A DNA stretch of 64,000 nt from Linanthus parryae (GCA_023055425.1 JALGPY010000003.1:22999001-23063000), one strand, 5' to 3'; positions 11,578 to 23,319 are shown, counted from the first letter of the stretch. Translations and numbers: made by a program. Notes: a model not told the origin generated them from the sequence alone.

Positions 11578-12007
11578 GGGTAAAAGACAGTTTCACCCCT
11601 TTTAGTTTCATTGAAGGACGATGTCACCCCTTCCAGATTGAGAAAGGACACTTTCACCCTTCAGTGTGCCTAATTTCAGAAAACTTCAACCCCATATTGT
11701 TATACCGTCAGTCTGAAGATGAAAAACGTCAGTAAAAATAAATGTTTGAGACAAATTTGCCTTCATGTAATGAAAATTGTGGGGATTACCCAGTGTATAA
11801 TTAAATTTTTTACATGATAGGGGGTCAAATATGTTCCTAAAATTATTTTCACTAACTGACTCCACTCCTAGACTCAGTGCTCGCAATTAGAGAGTGCACA
11901 TCGCTTGAAGTTCGACACACTGAAGGGGTTGATGTGTCCTTTTACAAACTAGAAAGGGTGAAAGTGGCATTCTATGAAACTAAATGGAGTGAACGTATCT
12001 TTTACCC
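11578..12007. mobile_element. Mutator-like MITE, 430 bp
   Basis: Inverted ends begin GGGTAAAAGACAGTTTCACC and finish with the approximate reverse complement, CGTATCTTTTACCC. The arms extend for about 90 bp, with repeated TTTCACCC and GTTTCAT text. Flanks read ATCGTTTTAA on the left and ATCGTTTTTT on the right, consistent with a slightly diverged 9-10 bp target duplication. There is no coding content. The first bases match the terminus of the 1.5-kb element at 1,309. Confidence 0.65.
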
Positions 12008-12488
12008 ATCGTTTTTTATCGTACGCATAGCAGAGTTACCCTACAAAAGTTGATTGTTTTAGGGTAAGTGACAGAAAATGTCACTGTGTTTTGGTATATT
12101 ACCGGACAAGGAATGGCAAGGGATCATATTCAAATCGAATCCACCTATATCCATATCCATATTCGAATAAAAATGTTAGATCCAGATCCAATAAGATCTT
12201 CACTGGATTCAGATCAAATTCGGATCGGATCTGAAGTAAAGATCCATATTCAATCCAAGATTCGCGAGACGCAAGTTAGAACGGATCGAGGTAGGATTCC
12301 CAAAAGAACCCATAAAAAAAAACACCGCAACGTAAAACAATAATTTAGTTCTATATCAACTAGACATTCACAACTTCAGTTTCAGTAATGGAAAATATAA
12401 TGTTGCACAACACTATTACACCACTTAATTCACAAATTTACCCAATATTAACACACACACACACAAAATTTTCCTAACTCATTGTTCA
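12008..12488. other. Spacer with GATCC/ATTC-rich stretch
   Basis: Positions 12,120-12,290 are rich in GATCCA-, ATTCGAAT- and GGATCGGATC-like words, giving a low-complexity pattern. A short ACAC tract lies at about 12,452-12,465. No gene was recognised. Confidence 0.45.
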
Positions 12489-12790
12489 ATGCTCATAAAA
12501 TCGGTGATTTATGTGAGGCTAAGGTTACTAGTACTGTGGTGGAAATTGAATTTAGATTTCGATACAGTAGTACGTATATTTATTATTACTAGTTACTACA
12601 GAAAGTTTGTTAGGGGTTATGGAGTATTGAGCAGATCAATAATTGCTTTGTTTCTGTTTACTAAAAGAAGAACTTCATTGATATCAGTAGGAGATACAAA
12701 AGCCATACAAGTCATACAGATGAGAGTATTAACAATAGCAAAAAAAACTTCACTAAGACTGACTACCCAGATGTAGAGACGATATACCGC
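12489..12790 (+). pseudogene. Gypsy reverse transcriptase relic
   Basis: The plus strand contains SYYRKFVRGYGVLSRSI followed by ALF and, in a second frame, KEELHWYQ. This is the conserved segment just after the Ty3/Gypsy reverse transcriptase core, usually of the form GYYRKFVKNYG-SRPLT. Frames change downstream and no LTRs could be assigned. It is a short degraded fragment that probably belongs to the same dead element as the RNase H piece at 15,430-15,570. Confidence 0.6.
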
Positions 12791-13418
12791 AAGCTAGGAG
12801 ATTGTACATCACCTTGACTTAAGTACTAAATACCAAAAGCTAGGGCTATAGGCTATGAAGGCTGAGTGCCAAAGGGTAGTAGAACTTGCACAAACTTTTT
12901 GAAGTAGGTTTGCAAAAGAACCGCCCTGCATGCGCTTGAGATAGTACTAATACTTAGGTGCACTGATAAACCCAAGAAGCTGAGGAGATCATCAATCCTT
13001 TGCTTCTCAAATCACTGTGGCAGCTACATGTGAGCTGCAAAACGTATGGAGAAAGTTGAGTGACAGTAGATAAAAAACTGTAGCAAATCAGCTGTGAGTA
13101 GCAGTAGTAGTGGAGTTTTGACAACTCCAAGAGCATTGAGCCATCCTGTGCTTGGATCAGCTGTTATCTGTTTCAATAAATTCTTGCTTGAAATATAGGC
13201 ATTGCGAGCTTTTCAAATAACCCATAAAAGACAAACTGTATAAAACCAATGAAGAGCATTGCTTTTTTACTTTTTCCTTGTTATCCAACCTTTGATCTAG
13301 TTATCAATCGAAAGAGTATGATTAGGTTTGTATTTGGTGGGAGCTCTTCGCCAGAGGGTCCTCGCTGTGCTCTGACAGGTTAAGAAAACACGGGTGGCTC
13401 ATTCATGAATGTTGGGGC
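12791..13418. other. Spacer
   Basis: No domain, inverted-repeat boundary or RNA gene was recognised. It may hold flanking parts of the Gypsy and LINE relics on either side. Confidence 0.4.
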
Positions 13419-14364
13419 TGTTGGAAAGAAATTAGGTGTATTATGAAGAATCTGAAACAGAAAGATTAACAGAAATAATTAAAATACACAAATGATAAAA
13501 CTTACAGATAGTTAAAGTGCCGAACGCTGAAGCAAGATAGAAGACGGTTTCGTTGTTCATGAACGACCTCCGTGAAGTAATATTTGCCCCCCCCCCCTTC
13601 AGTTGGTTGTGCTTCGTTTTATTGATCTACAGACACGGGCAAATTTACTCATCAGGATGAAAGTCTCCACGTACTGCAGACGAAAGCACAATCTGCAGTA
13701 CCGGCGAACCGAACTTTGTTTTGAGAGAAACTGGTAGTGAGAGAGAGAGAATTGTTGTTGGAGTTCGGATGGATAAAACTGAGAGAGAAAGACTGCTTTT
13801 ATAGGCAGGGAGAGGAGCTGTTACAAAACCGTTTGTGACTGTTCAAATTTGAACAGCAACGGTTGTAACTGTTCCAAAAGTTACAACTGTTGGGACAGTT
13901 TATAACTGTTTCGGGTTGGACTTTCAGACTAGTAAAAACTAATTTACTAACGGGCTGGATTAATAGTTAGTTTCTGGCCCAAAAAGATAAAGCCCAACCA
14001 CCGTGCCGAGCCGAGCCGGAGGCGCGCGCGCGTGTGTGGTGGTTCGACCATTGTCTAGGTCCTCTCTCCTACACAAAACGTGTATCACCCAAAGGGCGTG
14101 CCCTTAGTACTCAACCCTTGAGTAGATGAACTATCTTCTCTTCCTCATTTCCAAGATATGGGTGCATTTAAAATTGAGCAATTGAAGTGGCCAACTTCAA
14201 CGCCTAATGTCTCATTCACCCGTTAATGATTTTCGACGTTTGAGATCTTGAGTCGATCCCCTTATTACCTAGTTTAAGAATATGTTAAAGTTGATCCAAG
14301 TTCTTAATTATAATTTGACCGAAAATGGGTAACAAAAGCATGTCTTGAAAACCACTTTACTACA
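13419..14364 (-). mobile_element. Possible solo LTR, 946 bp
   Basis: Read on the minus strand the segment starts TGTAGTAAAG and ends TTTCCAACA, giving TG...CA ends. The flanking five bases are GGGGC and GGGTC, one mismatch from a perfect target duplication. A TATA box, CCTATAAAAGCAG on the minus strand, lies near 13,795-13,808. Just upstream of it (13,830-13,925) is a cluster of CTGTT/AACAG and AACTGTT words including a perfect 18-bp palindrome. No second copy or internal region is present, so the boundaries are tentative. Confidence 0.4.
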
Positions 14365-15009
14365 GGGTCAACGAGGACAGAAAGGAGGGACAGATGGAAA
14401 TTTTTTGTGGATATTGTATAAGGTTGGGACAGTATTTGACAGGATTTGCCAAACTTGAATCTTTATTTTTTGAGAGAAACCAGATGACCAAAGGGACTTC
14501 CACGGGTGAGTCAGAAACGCATTTAAAAGAAAGGGGAGTGGTAGAAAGGTTTGGGGATACATTGGCTGAATCTTGTACACGGTAAGCGGATTGAACTGTG
14601 GAAAAGTCCAGTTTTGGAGAGAGTCCAAATAGGTTGGTCTTGGTCCAGATCTTGGCTAATGTTTGAAGCAAGGATGAGGCGAGAGAGCCACTCAGGGAAC
14701 ACTGTATGGATTAAATCCATCTTCCAAGCTCGGAGCTCTTAATTTATGAGGTCGCCCATAAAAGTGTATGATACTCCAGGGGGATTCTGATTGAGGTAAG
14801 ACCGATTGTGTGAGATGGAACATTAGCAATCCAACCAGTGCACGAAACAGGGAGTTGGGAACTGTCAGCAAGATGCCATCCCAGACCCAGAGAAAGCACA
14901 ACTCTCCCTTTGTAAATGGAGAAACTTTTAGTGCTCTAAAAGAGCACCATGTGGTGCTCTTTTGGAGCACTAAAAAAAAATTCTCTTGTAAGTGACTTTC
15001 CAAGCGCAA
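14365..15009 (-). pseudogene. LINE (non-LTR) reverse transcriptase relic, C-terminal part
   Basis: Minus-strand frames give DQDQPIWTLSKTG followed by VQSAYRVQDSA, matching the W-S-x-G-FSVxSAY signature of the zinc-binding region at the end of plant LINE reverse transcriptases. Upstream, WVWDGILLTVPN resembles the preceding GDG segment. Several frame changes and stops show it is dead. The identification rests on these short motifs only. Confidence 0.5.
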
Positions 15010-15429
15010 GAAGCCCGGGGATTTACTTTGACAAATAAAAAATGTTATGAATGACTGTATTTAGATAAAAACATAAGTTTAGAATAAAGATTAAGGGTGT
15101 CGGAGAATACGCCATCGAAAGTGAGCGGGTTTAAAACCCCTTTTATTTTAGTGATTGCTAAGACAATGCCAAGAAAGCCAGTGAATTTCCTTTTTGTAAA
15201 TGTTATCAAACCAAAAGAATCTAGAGATGTAACTAACTATTTTAGAACATGCGCGCAAGGGAAATAAAATATAGACATGGGATAAACAAGTATAATGGAG
15301 ATAACAAATTTTATTAAAGTTATATGTCCTGCTTTATTTGAAAGACTGATATGCCATCCTATGCAGGAGTCCCTAATTTTGTTAACAGTGTTTGAAAAAT
15401 TGCCTTGTTTAAGAAAGGCTGTTTTGAGT

Positions 15430-15580
15430 GATCTCCAGAGGTTGAAGAAGCTTCAATTGACTCAAAACATTTACGTGATTACAATAAGACTATTGTGATT
15501 GAGTCTGATGCTTCTTACCATGGAGTTAGGACTATTCTAACGCAGCAAGGGAGGCCTTTAGCCTACTTCAGTCTAACCTA
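15430..15580 (+). pseudogene. Gypsy RNase H-like relic
   Basis: Plus-strand translation gives KTIVIESDASYHGVRTILTQ and then GRPLAYFS. This is the start of the RNase H region of Ty3/Gypsy polyproteins, usually FVIETDAS-GIGAVLxQ-GRPIAYFS. The frame changes upstream. A 36-bp segment just downstream (about 15,577-15,660) is duplicated in tandem. Confidence 0.65.
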
Positions 15581-16116
15581 AACATCCACGCAAATGACTG
15601 TATGCTTGCCCAGCTATTTAGTCTAAACTAAACATTCACCCAAATGACTATATGCTTGCCTCATGATGAAACAAAAGATAATGATAGAAATGAAATTTGA
15701 GTTTTTTTCGACAACAGAATGATGGACGCATAAACGTAACCCAAAAGGCGTGGAGTACAATTATTTTCCAATTCCAAACAAAATACTGGAGGAACCTAAT
15801 CCTCCATCTAATCCAGTACCCAAAAAACATCATATACATCATCATCTAACTACACAAAACAGATAGACTCCTTCCTTTGACCTTTCACTTTCCTCTTCAA
15901 TACTTCATACTCCTACTCTATTTAGGCATCTCTCTGAGGTAAAAACCTGATATGTGAACACACACAAACACTTTCAAGCAACATTTAGACAAGGGAAGAA
16001 CGTCCAAACCAAACTGGCATCATAAAAGAAGGCTGAGAAGTATTACAACACTACTTGATCGATGTTAGTAACACCGCCATTTAGAAAAAACCTGTGATAA
16101 TCTCAGACCTAATAAA
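15581..16116. other. Spacer
   Basis: It begins with the short tandem duplication AACTAAACATTCACCCAAAT (about 15,577-15,660). No gene was recognised in the remainder. Confidence 0.4.
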
Positions 16117-16376
16117 TACTAGCTTGTTTCTTCTTTTTCAGCCTACTTCACTTTCTGTCACTATTCACTAGGTCACTTTGATCGGATAATTTGATTAGCA
16201 AAACAGTACAAGAATTTGGTAATCTTTGCATGGTCTTGTAGAGTAAACTTTACTAAACCATGGAAAATTGTAAAAAATTGCATAGTTTTGCTATCCAAAT
16301 CACCGAGTCGGAGCGGCCCAATTACGGGTTGAAAAGTGAAACCAGGACGAAAGAGAAGAAACGGAGGTCGTACTAG
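16117..16376. mobile_element. Foldback MITE, copy 2
   Basis: Inverted arms of about 125 bp: the left arm holds TAGGTCACTTTGATCGG and TCTTGTAGAGTAAACTTTAC, and the right arm holds imperfect reverse complements of these. TACTAG is at both ends. The central part matches the copy at 812-1,138, including the CACTATTCACT and TTGTAGAGTAAA words. There is no coding sequence. Confidence 0.65.
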
Positions 16377-17255
16377 TTTATCAAGTGTAACCTCTAAGAA
16401 GAAGTATAATTAACTTACCAATGACCATAATTACACACTTCAGAGCACCTCTTCCACTTGCTCAAGCCTTAGAGCTTAAGCTTGAACCCCTGAGACAGAA
16501 AACCATCTCTACAGAAGGCAAATTACAAAGTAAAACTGGTTATTAGAATATTATGAAGGAACCTACAAAATGCAAACGAGGAAAATAACATACAGACAGA
16601 TTAGCTAGGCAAGAAACCATCTTCCAAACTTTACAAAGTATAATTGTTTCCCCAAACATTAAGTTAAAGTTCACACAAATCTAACATTGTACACCTTACA
16701 GGTTTTGAAGAACATATGTTAGTGACTAGAAATTCCATAAGTAGTTGTGAAGCATAGTTTTGGACTGGATGATGCCAAAAGTCGGGTTAAACCGGACATT
16801 GCTAGACGTATAATATGGCCTGGCTTTTAACACATTTCTGTGACATCCAGGTAGATCTCTACGGGAATTTTTCCTTTCTTAATGTTCAAATGCCAATTTC
16901 AGCAAACTGTCTCGGCCGGTTGGCCACCATTGTTCTGCTCCACCTTATAGCATACTTACATGGTGGGTAACTTTCACTGCTATATTCATTCTCTATGCTC
17001 AAGACTCTACGCCTCTACCACAGGCAAATCTAGCTTCAGTGTGAAGAGCTAATCATACAATTTTCTACAAATGTCCTCACTTATGTAAAGAAAATTTCTC
17101 TGAACATGTCAGTAGGTCTAAGAAATTTAAGTCTTTTACCTTTAAATATATCGAAGACAAATCATCTTTTTCAGTTCAATAACAACCAATGTGCAAGATA
17201 GGAACTACGCGAAAGGCTGAAGCAATAAACATTATTTGAAAAAAATACATAAACC
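16377..17255. other. Spacer downstream of the F-box pseudogene
   Basis: No open frame with recognisable similarity. Lying directly 3' of the minus-strand F-box pseudogene, it may hold its old 3' untranslated region. Confidence 0.4.
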
Positions 17256-17498
17256 TCACTTACATACATTTTTCTTCCAAGTATTTTTCATCTTTGCTTG
17301 CCTATTATCCTCCCTAGGCTGCTTCTTCCCATAAATCTTGTTTCTGCTACCACCGATTGGAACAAGGACAACAACCTCAGGTTGAAACTTAGTAGGAAGG
17401 CCACTGACATTAGCATTGTTTCCAACCTTATTTTCAACATCATACCACCTAAGCTTGTCGTAGTTATGCGACAAAAGAACTTTCCCACCATCATTAGA
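17256..17498 (-). pseudogene. F-box pseudogene, 3' part (split by Copia-1)
   Basis: The minus strand reads SNDGGKVLLSHNYDKLRWYD, then VENKVGNNANVSGLP, to a stop at 17,256. This is the C-terminal end of an F-box-associated domain; compare SKDGKKVLLVQ and ERKVGNYANVGGLP in the copy at 10.7 kb. Its missing N-terminal part is at 42,112-43,075. The break falls inside the codons for AYSNDGG, exactly at the Copia-1 insertion site. Once the element and one copy of the 5-bp duplication are set aside, the frame is continuous across the break. Confidence 0.88.
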
Positions 17499-17966
17499 TT
17501 AAGGGCATGAAGGATCTATCACATACAGATCTACAACATGAATTATAGCGGAAGATTCATGTGTTTACCTTGTCTTCCTAAGCTCCTTAATGCAGCGGAT
17601 GATCGTTTGTTGTTTGCTTTCACGCGCCTCCTTCTTGATCTTGCTCCCACCAATCTAGTGTGAATCTCGAGGACGAACACTTTGATCCACACCACGTTCC
17701 ACCTCTTTGGATGAAGTTGGAGAGAGACTAGGGTTCTCTACAACTAGTATGAATCTAGACAGAGTAACTTTACTGTGTGGAATAGCAATATAATATGTAG
17801 GAGGCTGCCTCCTTATATAGGTAAAACTTCTCCTAGGTTTGCACATAAACCCCTAGGGTTTGAGCCTTAGCTACTAACCCTTCTAGTTTGTGCATTAGTG
17901 CAACTAACCCCATAAGGTTACGATAATTGAATTGGGCACCCCACATGGGCGCACCAATTGCTAACA
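17499..17966 (-). repeat. Copia-1 3' LTR
   Basis: 468 bp, matching 41,646-42,111 throughout. On the plus strand it ends GCTAACA. Its first bases are mutated (TTAAGG where the partner has TGAAGG). Confidence 0.92.
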
Positions 17967-17990
17967 TCTCCCACTCGCACAGTGGGGTTG
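17967..17990 (-). other. Copia-1 polypurine tract
   Basis: On the minus strand the bases directly before the 3' LTR read GTGCGAGTGGGAGA, the usual Copia plus-strand priming tract. Confidence 0.75.
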
Positions 17991-19249
17991 CACAATCAAT
18001 CCAGTCTCTATCAATCTCCAACTTTCTATCATCTACAAAAGAGTATTGTGTGGCCGTGGCGTGTGACCGGTGAAAGTACCTGCATTTCAGGAGATCCGTA
18101 CACCAAAATCGTATAGCCAGCATGGGAAGGCACCCTCTCGGGAGATCCACATACCAAACTCGTATAGACAGCGCAGGAAGGCACCCTTAAAACATATAAC
18201 AGTGATAATGCTCTCCGTAACTCTCGTATTCCCCAGATTCCTCCGATTGTCATCTCGTGGATCATGAGCACCTGCCTTGTCCCGAAGGCATGCTCCAATG
18301 AGTCCACATCTCCTTTATATTTTCATATCCTACATGATCCCATAAGATCTTGCAGGTGGGCCCAATGAAGATAATAAAGAGCGATGCCACGAGAATCTTT
18401 CCTTACATACATGTGTCACTCAGATTCGGCTCAGCTGCTTTCCCAGCAGTGTCCCGAAGGCCGAATCATCCATAGCCGTAAGGTGTCACACCAAAGTAGC
18501 ACCACCGACCCGTCTCCTCATGACAAAGACGTAAGTACAAAGGGTATACAGTGTCAATAATCTTTATATGATCGACGAGGCTCACACGATGAGGAATCCC
18601 AGGGACTAATTCTACTCATCACCTCATGGTCACTCATAAGCGCGTGTTATTCAAGGGGGAATATGCGCCATAGTGTTTAGACTCTGATCAGAGCGCATGT
18701 CTTATCCCTGCAAAGGACCACTATGCAGATGTCTATCCGGTAGCCCTTATGGCTACCAGCCCGAGTGCTGCGATATCACACTATTGTGAACAATTATCAG
18801 CTCTCGCATCTGGCTACTTCTACACAGACTATACAAGAATCGGGGTAATAACCATGTTCGATTGGCCATAACCAGTCTCACCTTGGAACTTATTTCCAAT
18901 GCGACAGTTGAATCAGTCTGACATGCTCCTAGCTCTACTGATAGACATCTAGCTCTTATCACAGGCCATATGCTCGTATGATAGGCATCTCATATCATAT
19001 CGCAGGCTTTCAGCGCTTATCGGGATTCTGTCTCATCTTCCGCCACACCCAGACATATCCAGGATATTGCAAAGGCGGTCGCTCGTGTGAGTGAGCCGAC
19101 CTAGTGTCTGCGTGACATGCTCTAAGCTAGTACAGGAAATGTAACATATCATACACGTATCAAACAACATGCAGCATAAATAACTAATCCATTCCTAATA
19201 TCCAATCAATCAATGTCTCAAAAGCGTCTAATCAGTCTGAAACCTAGTT

Positions 19250-20191
19250 CTATTTGCCTAATCCTATATTCCTAGTATGACCAACAAAAGTAGCCTTAAG
19301 AAGAGGCTTGATCATTGGATCAGCTAACATCTGATTCGTAGGAATATGCTCTAGAGTAATATCTCCTTTAGCTACTACTTCCCTAATGAAGTGGTACTTT
19401 ATCTCAATATGTTTGGCCTTGCTGTGGTATTTCGGATCCTTAGCACAAGCTATGGCCGACATACTATCACAACGAAGCGTTACTGGTCTTGGTTCGTCAA
19501 CTGCTCCTAAGATGACCAGAAATCTCTTCAGCCAAACACTCTCCTGCGCTGCCGCGGAGCAGGCAACGTATCCAGCTTCCATGGTTGATAAGGCAGTGCA
19601 AGTCTGCTTGCTACTGTGCCATGTGATGGATCCTCCACCCAGCATGAAGACGTATCCTGAGGTCGATTTACGTGCGTCTAGGTCCCCACCCCAGTCAGCA
19701 TCATTGTAGCCAATGAGCCTTAGCTCAGAGCCTCGATAGCTTAACACGTAATCCTTAGTACCTTTGAGATATCGGAGAATCCTCTTAACAGCCTTCCAGT
19801 GTCCAACACCGGGATCAGACTGATATGTGCTAAGTAAACCAACAGCATGACATATGTCGGGCCTTGTACACATCACTGCGTACATTAAACTTCCGACAGC
19901 ACTTGCATAGGGTAATCTGGCCATCTGGTCTCTCTCGTGTTGGGTCTTGGGACACATTTCTAGGCTGAGTTTCTCGCCATGTGCAATGGGAGTCTCGAAT
20001 GGCTTGGAGTCCATCATTTGGAACCGTTCAAGTATCTTCTTGATGTATGTCTCTTGAGACAAGCCAAGAAGCCTCTTAGAACGGTTCCTTAGGATCTTTA
20101 TCCCAAGGATGTAACTCGCTTCTCCAATATCCTTCATCGAAAAATTGAGAGGATAACCACCCTTTGGTAGTTCCGAGCATTCCTTTATCAT
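19250..20191 (-). pseudogene. Copia-1 reverse transcriptase end and RNase H
   Basis: A 313-codon frame with SMKDIGEASYILGIKI (end of the Copia reverse transcriptase), then RLPYASAVGSLMYAVMCTRP and YLKGTKDYVLSY, then the RNase H region STSGYVFMLGGGSITWHSSK, LRCDSMSAIACAKDP and HIEIKYHFIREVVAKGDI. It ends shortly before the polypurine tract, as in other Copia elements. It overlaps the upstream reverse transcriptase frame (20,076-20,897) in another frame, showing a frameshift near 20,100-20,190. Several conserved residues are altered (GGSITWHS is normally GAVSWKS-like). Non-functional as it stands. Confidence 0.9.
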
Positions 20192-20897
20192 TGCTTGCTA
20201 GTAGTATGTCATCTACATATAATGACAGTATCATGAACTTCTTTCCGGAACGTTTGACATACACACAGTGGTCCTCATCAACCATTGTGAAGCCATATGC
20301 CACAATGTCTTGATGGAACTTCAAATACCACTGTCTTGAGGACTGCTTCAGTCCATATATGGACTTAATCAGTTTGCACACTTTGTGCTCTTGACCTTTC
20401 TTCTCAAAACCTTCCGGTTGAGCCATGTAGATCTTCTCATCTAGTTCTCCATTGAGAAATGCAGTCTTAACATCCATTTGGTGTAGTTCCAAGTCCATGC
20501 TAGCCACTATTGCAAGTATGAGGCGAATGGAGGCAATTCTCACAACTTGTGAGAACGTCTCCTCGTAATCCACACCCTGTTGTTGGGTGTAGCCTTTCGC
20601 CACTAGCCGGGCCTTAGGCCTCTCAACGCTTCCTTCCGCCTTCCTCTTGACCTTGAAAACCCATTTGTTTCCAATGGCCCTACGTCCAGGAGGCAAGTCA
20701 ACTAAATCCCAAACATGATTGGTTTTCATTGACTCCAGTTCTTCTTGTAAAGCAATCGTCCATTCTTTCTTGTCAGGGGATGAGAGAGCCTCGGACAATG
20801 TCCTAGGTTCATCATCTTCTAGCGTGGTGACCATCATGGCCTCCCCTTCGATGTCAAAACGTCGACGGGGTACGCTCCCACGAGCGCTCCTACGCAA
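20076..20897 (-). pseudogene. Copia-1 reverse transcriptase core
   Basis: A 273-codon frame containing EWTIALQEELESMKTNHVWD, GRRAIGNKWVFKVK, KARLVAKGYTQQQGVDYEET, LHQMDVKTAFLNGELDEKIY, KSIYGLKQSSRQW and the catalytic motif LYVDDILLASND. All are in the normal Copia order. After the catalytic motif the frame goes wrong, and the true continuation is in the frame at 19,250-20,191. An in-frame break also separates it from the integrase frame near 20,900-20,930. Confidence 0.9.
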
Positions 20898-20922
20898 GGA
20901 GGGTTCATCTTCAGCGTCATCA

Positions 20923-22572
20923 TCATATATGATGGGCTGCTCGCGACTCCATCTCTGTTAGACTGCCATCCGGCTGTTGCGCTATGAATACGTAACCCTT
21001 AGAGTGCTCAAAGTATCGTATGAAGATGCACTTCTTTCCTCTAGCACCCAATTTCCCATGAACATGGGAGACGTTACGTACATAGGCAGCCGACCCCCAT
21101 GGCCTAAGGTGACCCAATTCGGGTTGCCTTTTGGTCCACATCTCGTAAGGGGTTGTGGCTACAGACTTGGTGGGCACACGTTTTAGTATGTATGTGGCTG
21201 TCATCAATGCATCTCCCCAATAGGAGATTGGCAGATTCGCATTTGCCATCATACTACGAACCATCTCTAACAGTGTTCTATTCCTTCTTTCCGCTACACC
21301 ATTTTGCTGCGGTGTGAAGGGAATAGTCAACTGCCTCACTATTCCTTTAGCCTCACAGAGCTCTTTGAATTGCTCAGATAGATATTCACGTCCTCGGTCT
21401 GTCCTAAGAGCCTTAACTCTTTTGTCCAGTTGGTTCTCTACCTCTTGTAGGAATTTTCTGAAGCACCCTAGCGGTTCAGATTTATGTGCCATCAAATACA
21501 CATAACCAAAACGAGTGTGATCATCTATGAATGTGATGAAATAGCGAGCACCATGTCTAGCTCTAACATTTAATGGACCGCAAACATCAGAATGAATAAG
21601 TTGTAAAGGCTCAGTAGCCCTTACTGCTTTACCGAACGGTTTGCGTTTACCTTTTCCTGCAAGACAAGACTCACATACAGGTAATGATATCTTGGGCATA
21701 TCTCCAAGTAGGCCTGCCTTGGCTAGCCTGTTCATCCTGTCCTGTCCTATATGTCCCAATCTAGCATGCCATCTAGTGGCATCATAATCACTAGATGTAA
21801 TATATGAACGAGAATCATAAACATCATCAATGCTAGAACCAACAATGTCTAAATAAAATAAACCACGAGAAATATAACCAGTACCAAAACATGAGTTGCC
21901 AACAAACAGTTTGGCAAAACCACCCTCAAAAACAAGTTTAAAATCCAAATCCAAAAGTCTAGAAACTGAAACTAAGTTCTTGCGTGCATCAGGAGCGTAT
22001 AAAACGTCATGAAGAACAAGCGTCTTTCCATACTTCATATTCAGCTGATATGTGCCAATGCCCACCACATCAACGAAATAGTTGTTCCCCATGTACACTC
22101 TTCTACTGCCCACTAGTACTCGCCTATAATCCGTGCACGCGTCTCGATCACATGCTAGGTGGTCACTCGCACCTGAATCCAATACCCACACATTAGGGGA
22201 ATCAGCAATATAAACTTGACTTATAACATAACAGTCAGAGTTTGGATTATAGTGTACCTTTGGCTCGGCGCAATCACGAGCAAAGTGGCCATATGCCTGA
22301 CAGTTATAGCACATAACTTGTCTCATATCCCTTTTGGACCTCTTCCACACTTGGCGCTTACTGATCTTGCGGCATGGGCCCATGTGGCCTCCATTTTCGT
22401 GCTCCACGATGACTTCCTTACCCTTTGACACATCTGCCATGGGAGGGCTCTCTACCTTTGGTGCTGGACTAGAATTTATGGCATATTCCAGTCTCTTTTC
22501 CTCGAACAATAAATATCGTTTTGCATCATCAAATGTCCTTATGTCATCTGAACCTTGCAACACCTTTCTCAC
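20923..22572 (-). pseudogene. Copia-1 gag end, protease and integrase
   Basis: 549 codons. From the N-terminus: the end of the gag UBN2-type region (TFDDAKRYLLFEEKRLE), a CCHC zinc knuckle (CYNCQAYGHFARDC), the aspartic protease site (VWVLDSGASDHLA), the pre-integrase motif (WHARLGHIGQDRMNRL) and the integrase core with HSDVCGPLNVRARHGARYFI, TDRGREYLSEQF and PFTPQQNGVAERRNRTLLEM. The D-D-E set can be placed. Upstream, 22,574-22,854 continues gag but contains stops (after LALHGTADNF and after RQLKAL). The protein is therefore cut off from its normal start. Confidence 0.92.
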
Positions 22573-22573
22573 G

Positions 22574-22854
22574 GAGTCCCATGAATCTGGTAGAGATGTT
22601 CACAAAGCCTTTAGCTGTCTCTCATCGGATATATCATGCCCAGAATTTATAAGTTCAATAATGTAGAATGATAAGGTCTTTAGGTGCGTATCCATAGAGA
22701 CTTTATCATCCTTCACCGTAGAAGTGAGCATCATCCATAGACATGACTTTTAGAAGTTGTCTGCAGTTCCGTGCAGTGCTAGAATGTCTTCCCAGAGCTT
22801 CTTTGCATAATCAATCTCAATTGGGTCTAGGAGATCCTCACTAGATCCATCAAT
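22574..22854 (-). pseudogene. Copia-1 gag middle, broken
   Basis: Minus-strand reading gives LLDPIEIDYAKKLWEDILAL, then a stop, then KDDKVSMDTHLKTLSFYIIE and SGHDISDERQLKAL, another stop, and LPDSWDSVRKVLQGSDD. This is the standard UBN2-type Copia gag order. It is cut at its 5' end by CACTA-1, and its partner is at 27,483-27,732. Confidence 0.85.
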
Positions 22855-23319
22855 TCTCACTACAACAAATATGACCTTTGTTGACAGTTTTTTTGTCGAC
22901 ACGCAGTTTTCTGTAGCTAGTTAGGTGATTAATTGACAATATTTTTGTTTGTCGATATATGTGCTATTGCTTGTCAACATTGTAATTTTTAAATAAAAAT
23001 TTAGTCAAGAATGTTATGCGCTTGATTTTCATCTCGGACAATTAATTATATTGACAAACCATATAATTTGGTGACTCACATGATTGTCAACAATAAGTAA
23101 ATGTACATACTTTTTTGAGGATAAATTGAAAACATTCCCGCTCTAGCAATTTGTGGGAGGGAAATTGAAAACATTCCGGCTCTAGCAATTCACCTACATT
23201 GAATTTTGACACACACAAAAAAAAAACAAAAAAAAAACAAAAAAAAATACACGACCTCACTAGAGAAACCCACGAAGTCAACTCAACTCAACTCAACACC
23301 ACGGTAATAGTACATCTTT

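Noticed and set aside
17833..18307. Short open frames between the Copia-1 3' LTR and the RNase H end
   Set aside because: They overlap the LTR and polypurine tract, have no domain, and lie where Copia elements carry only untranslated sequence.
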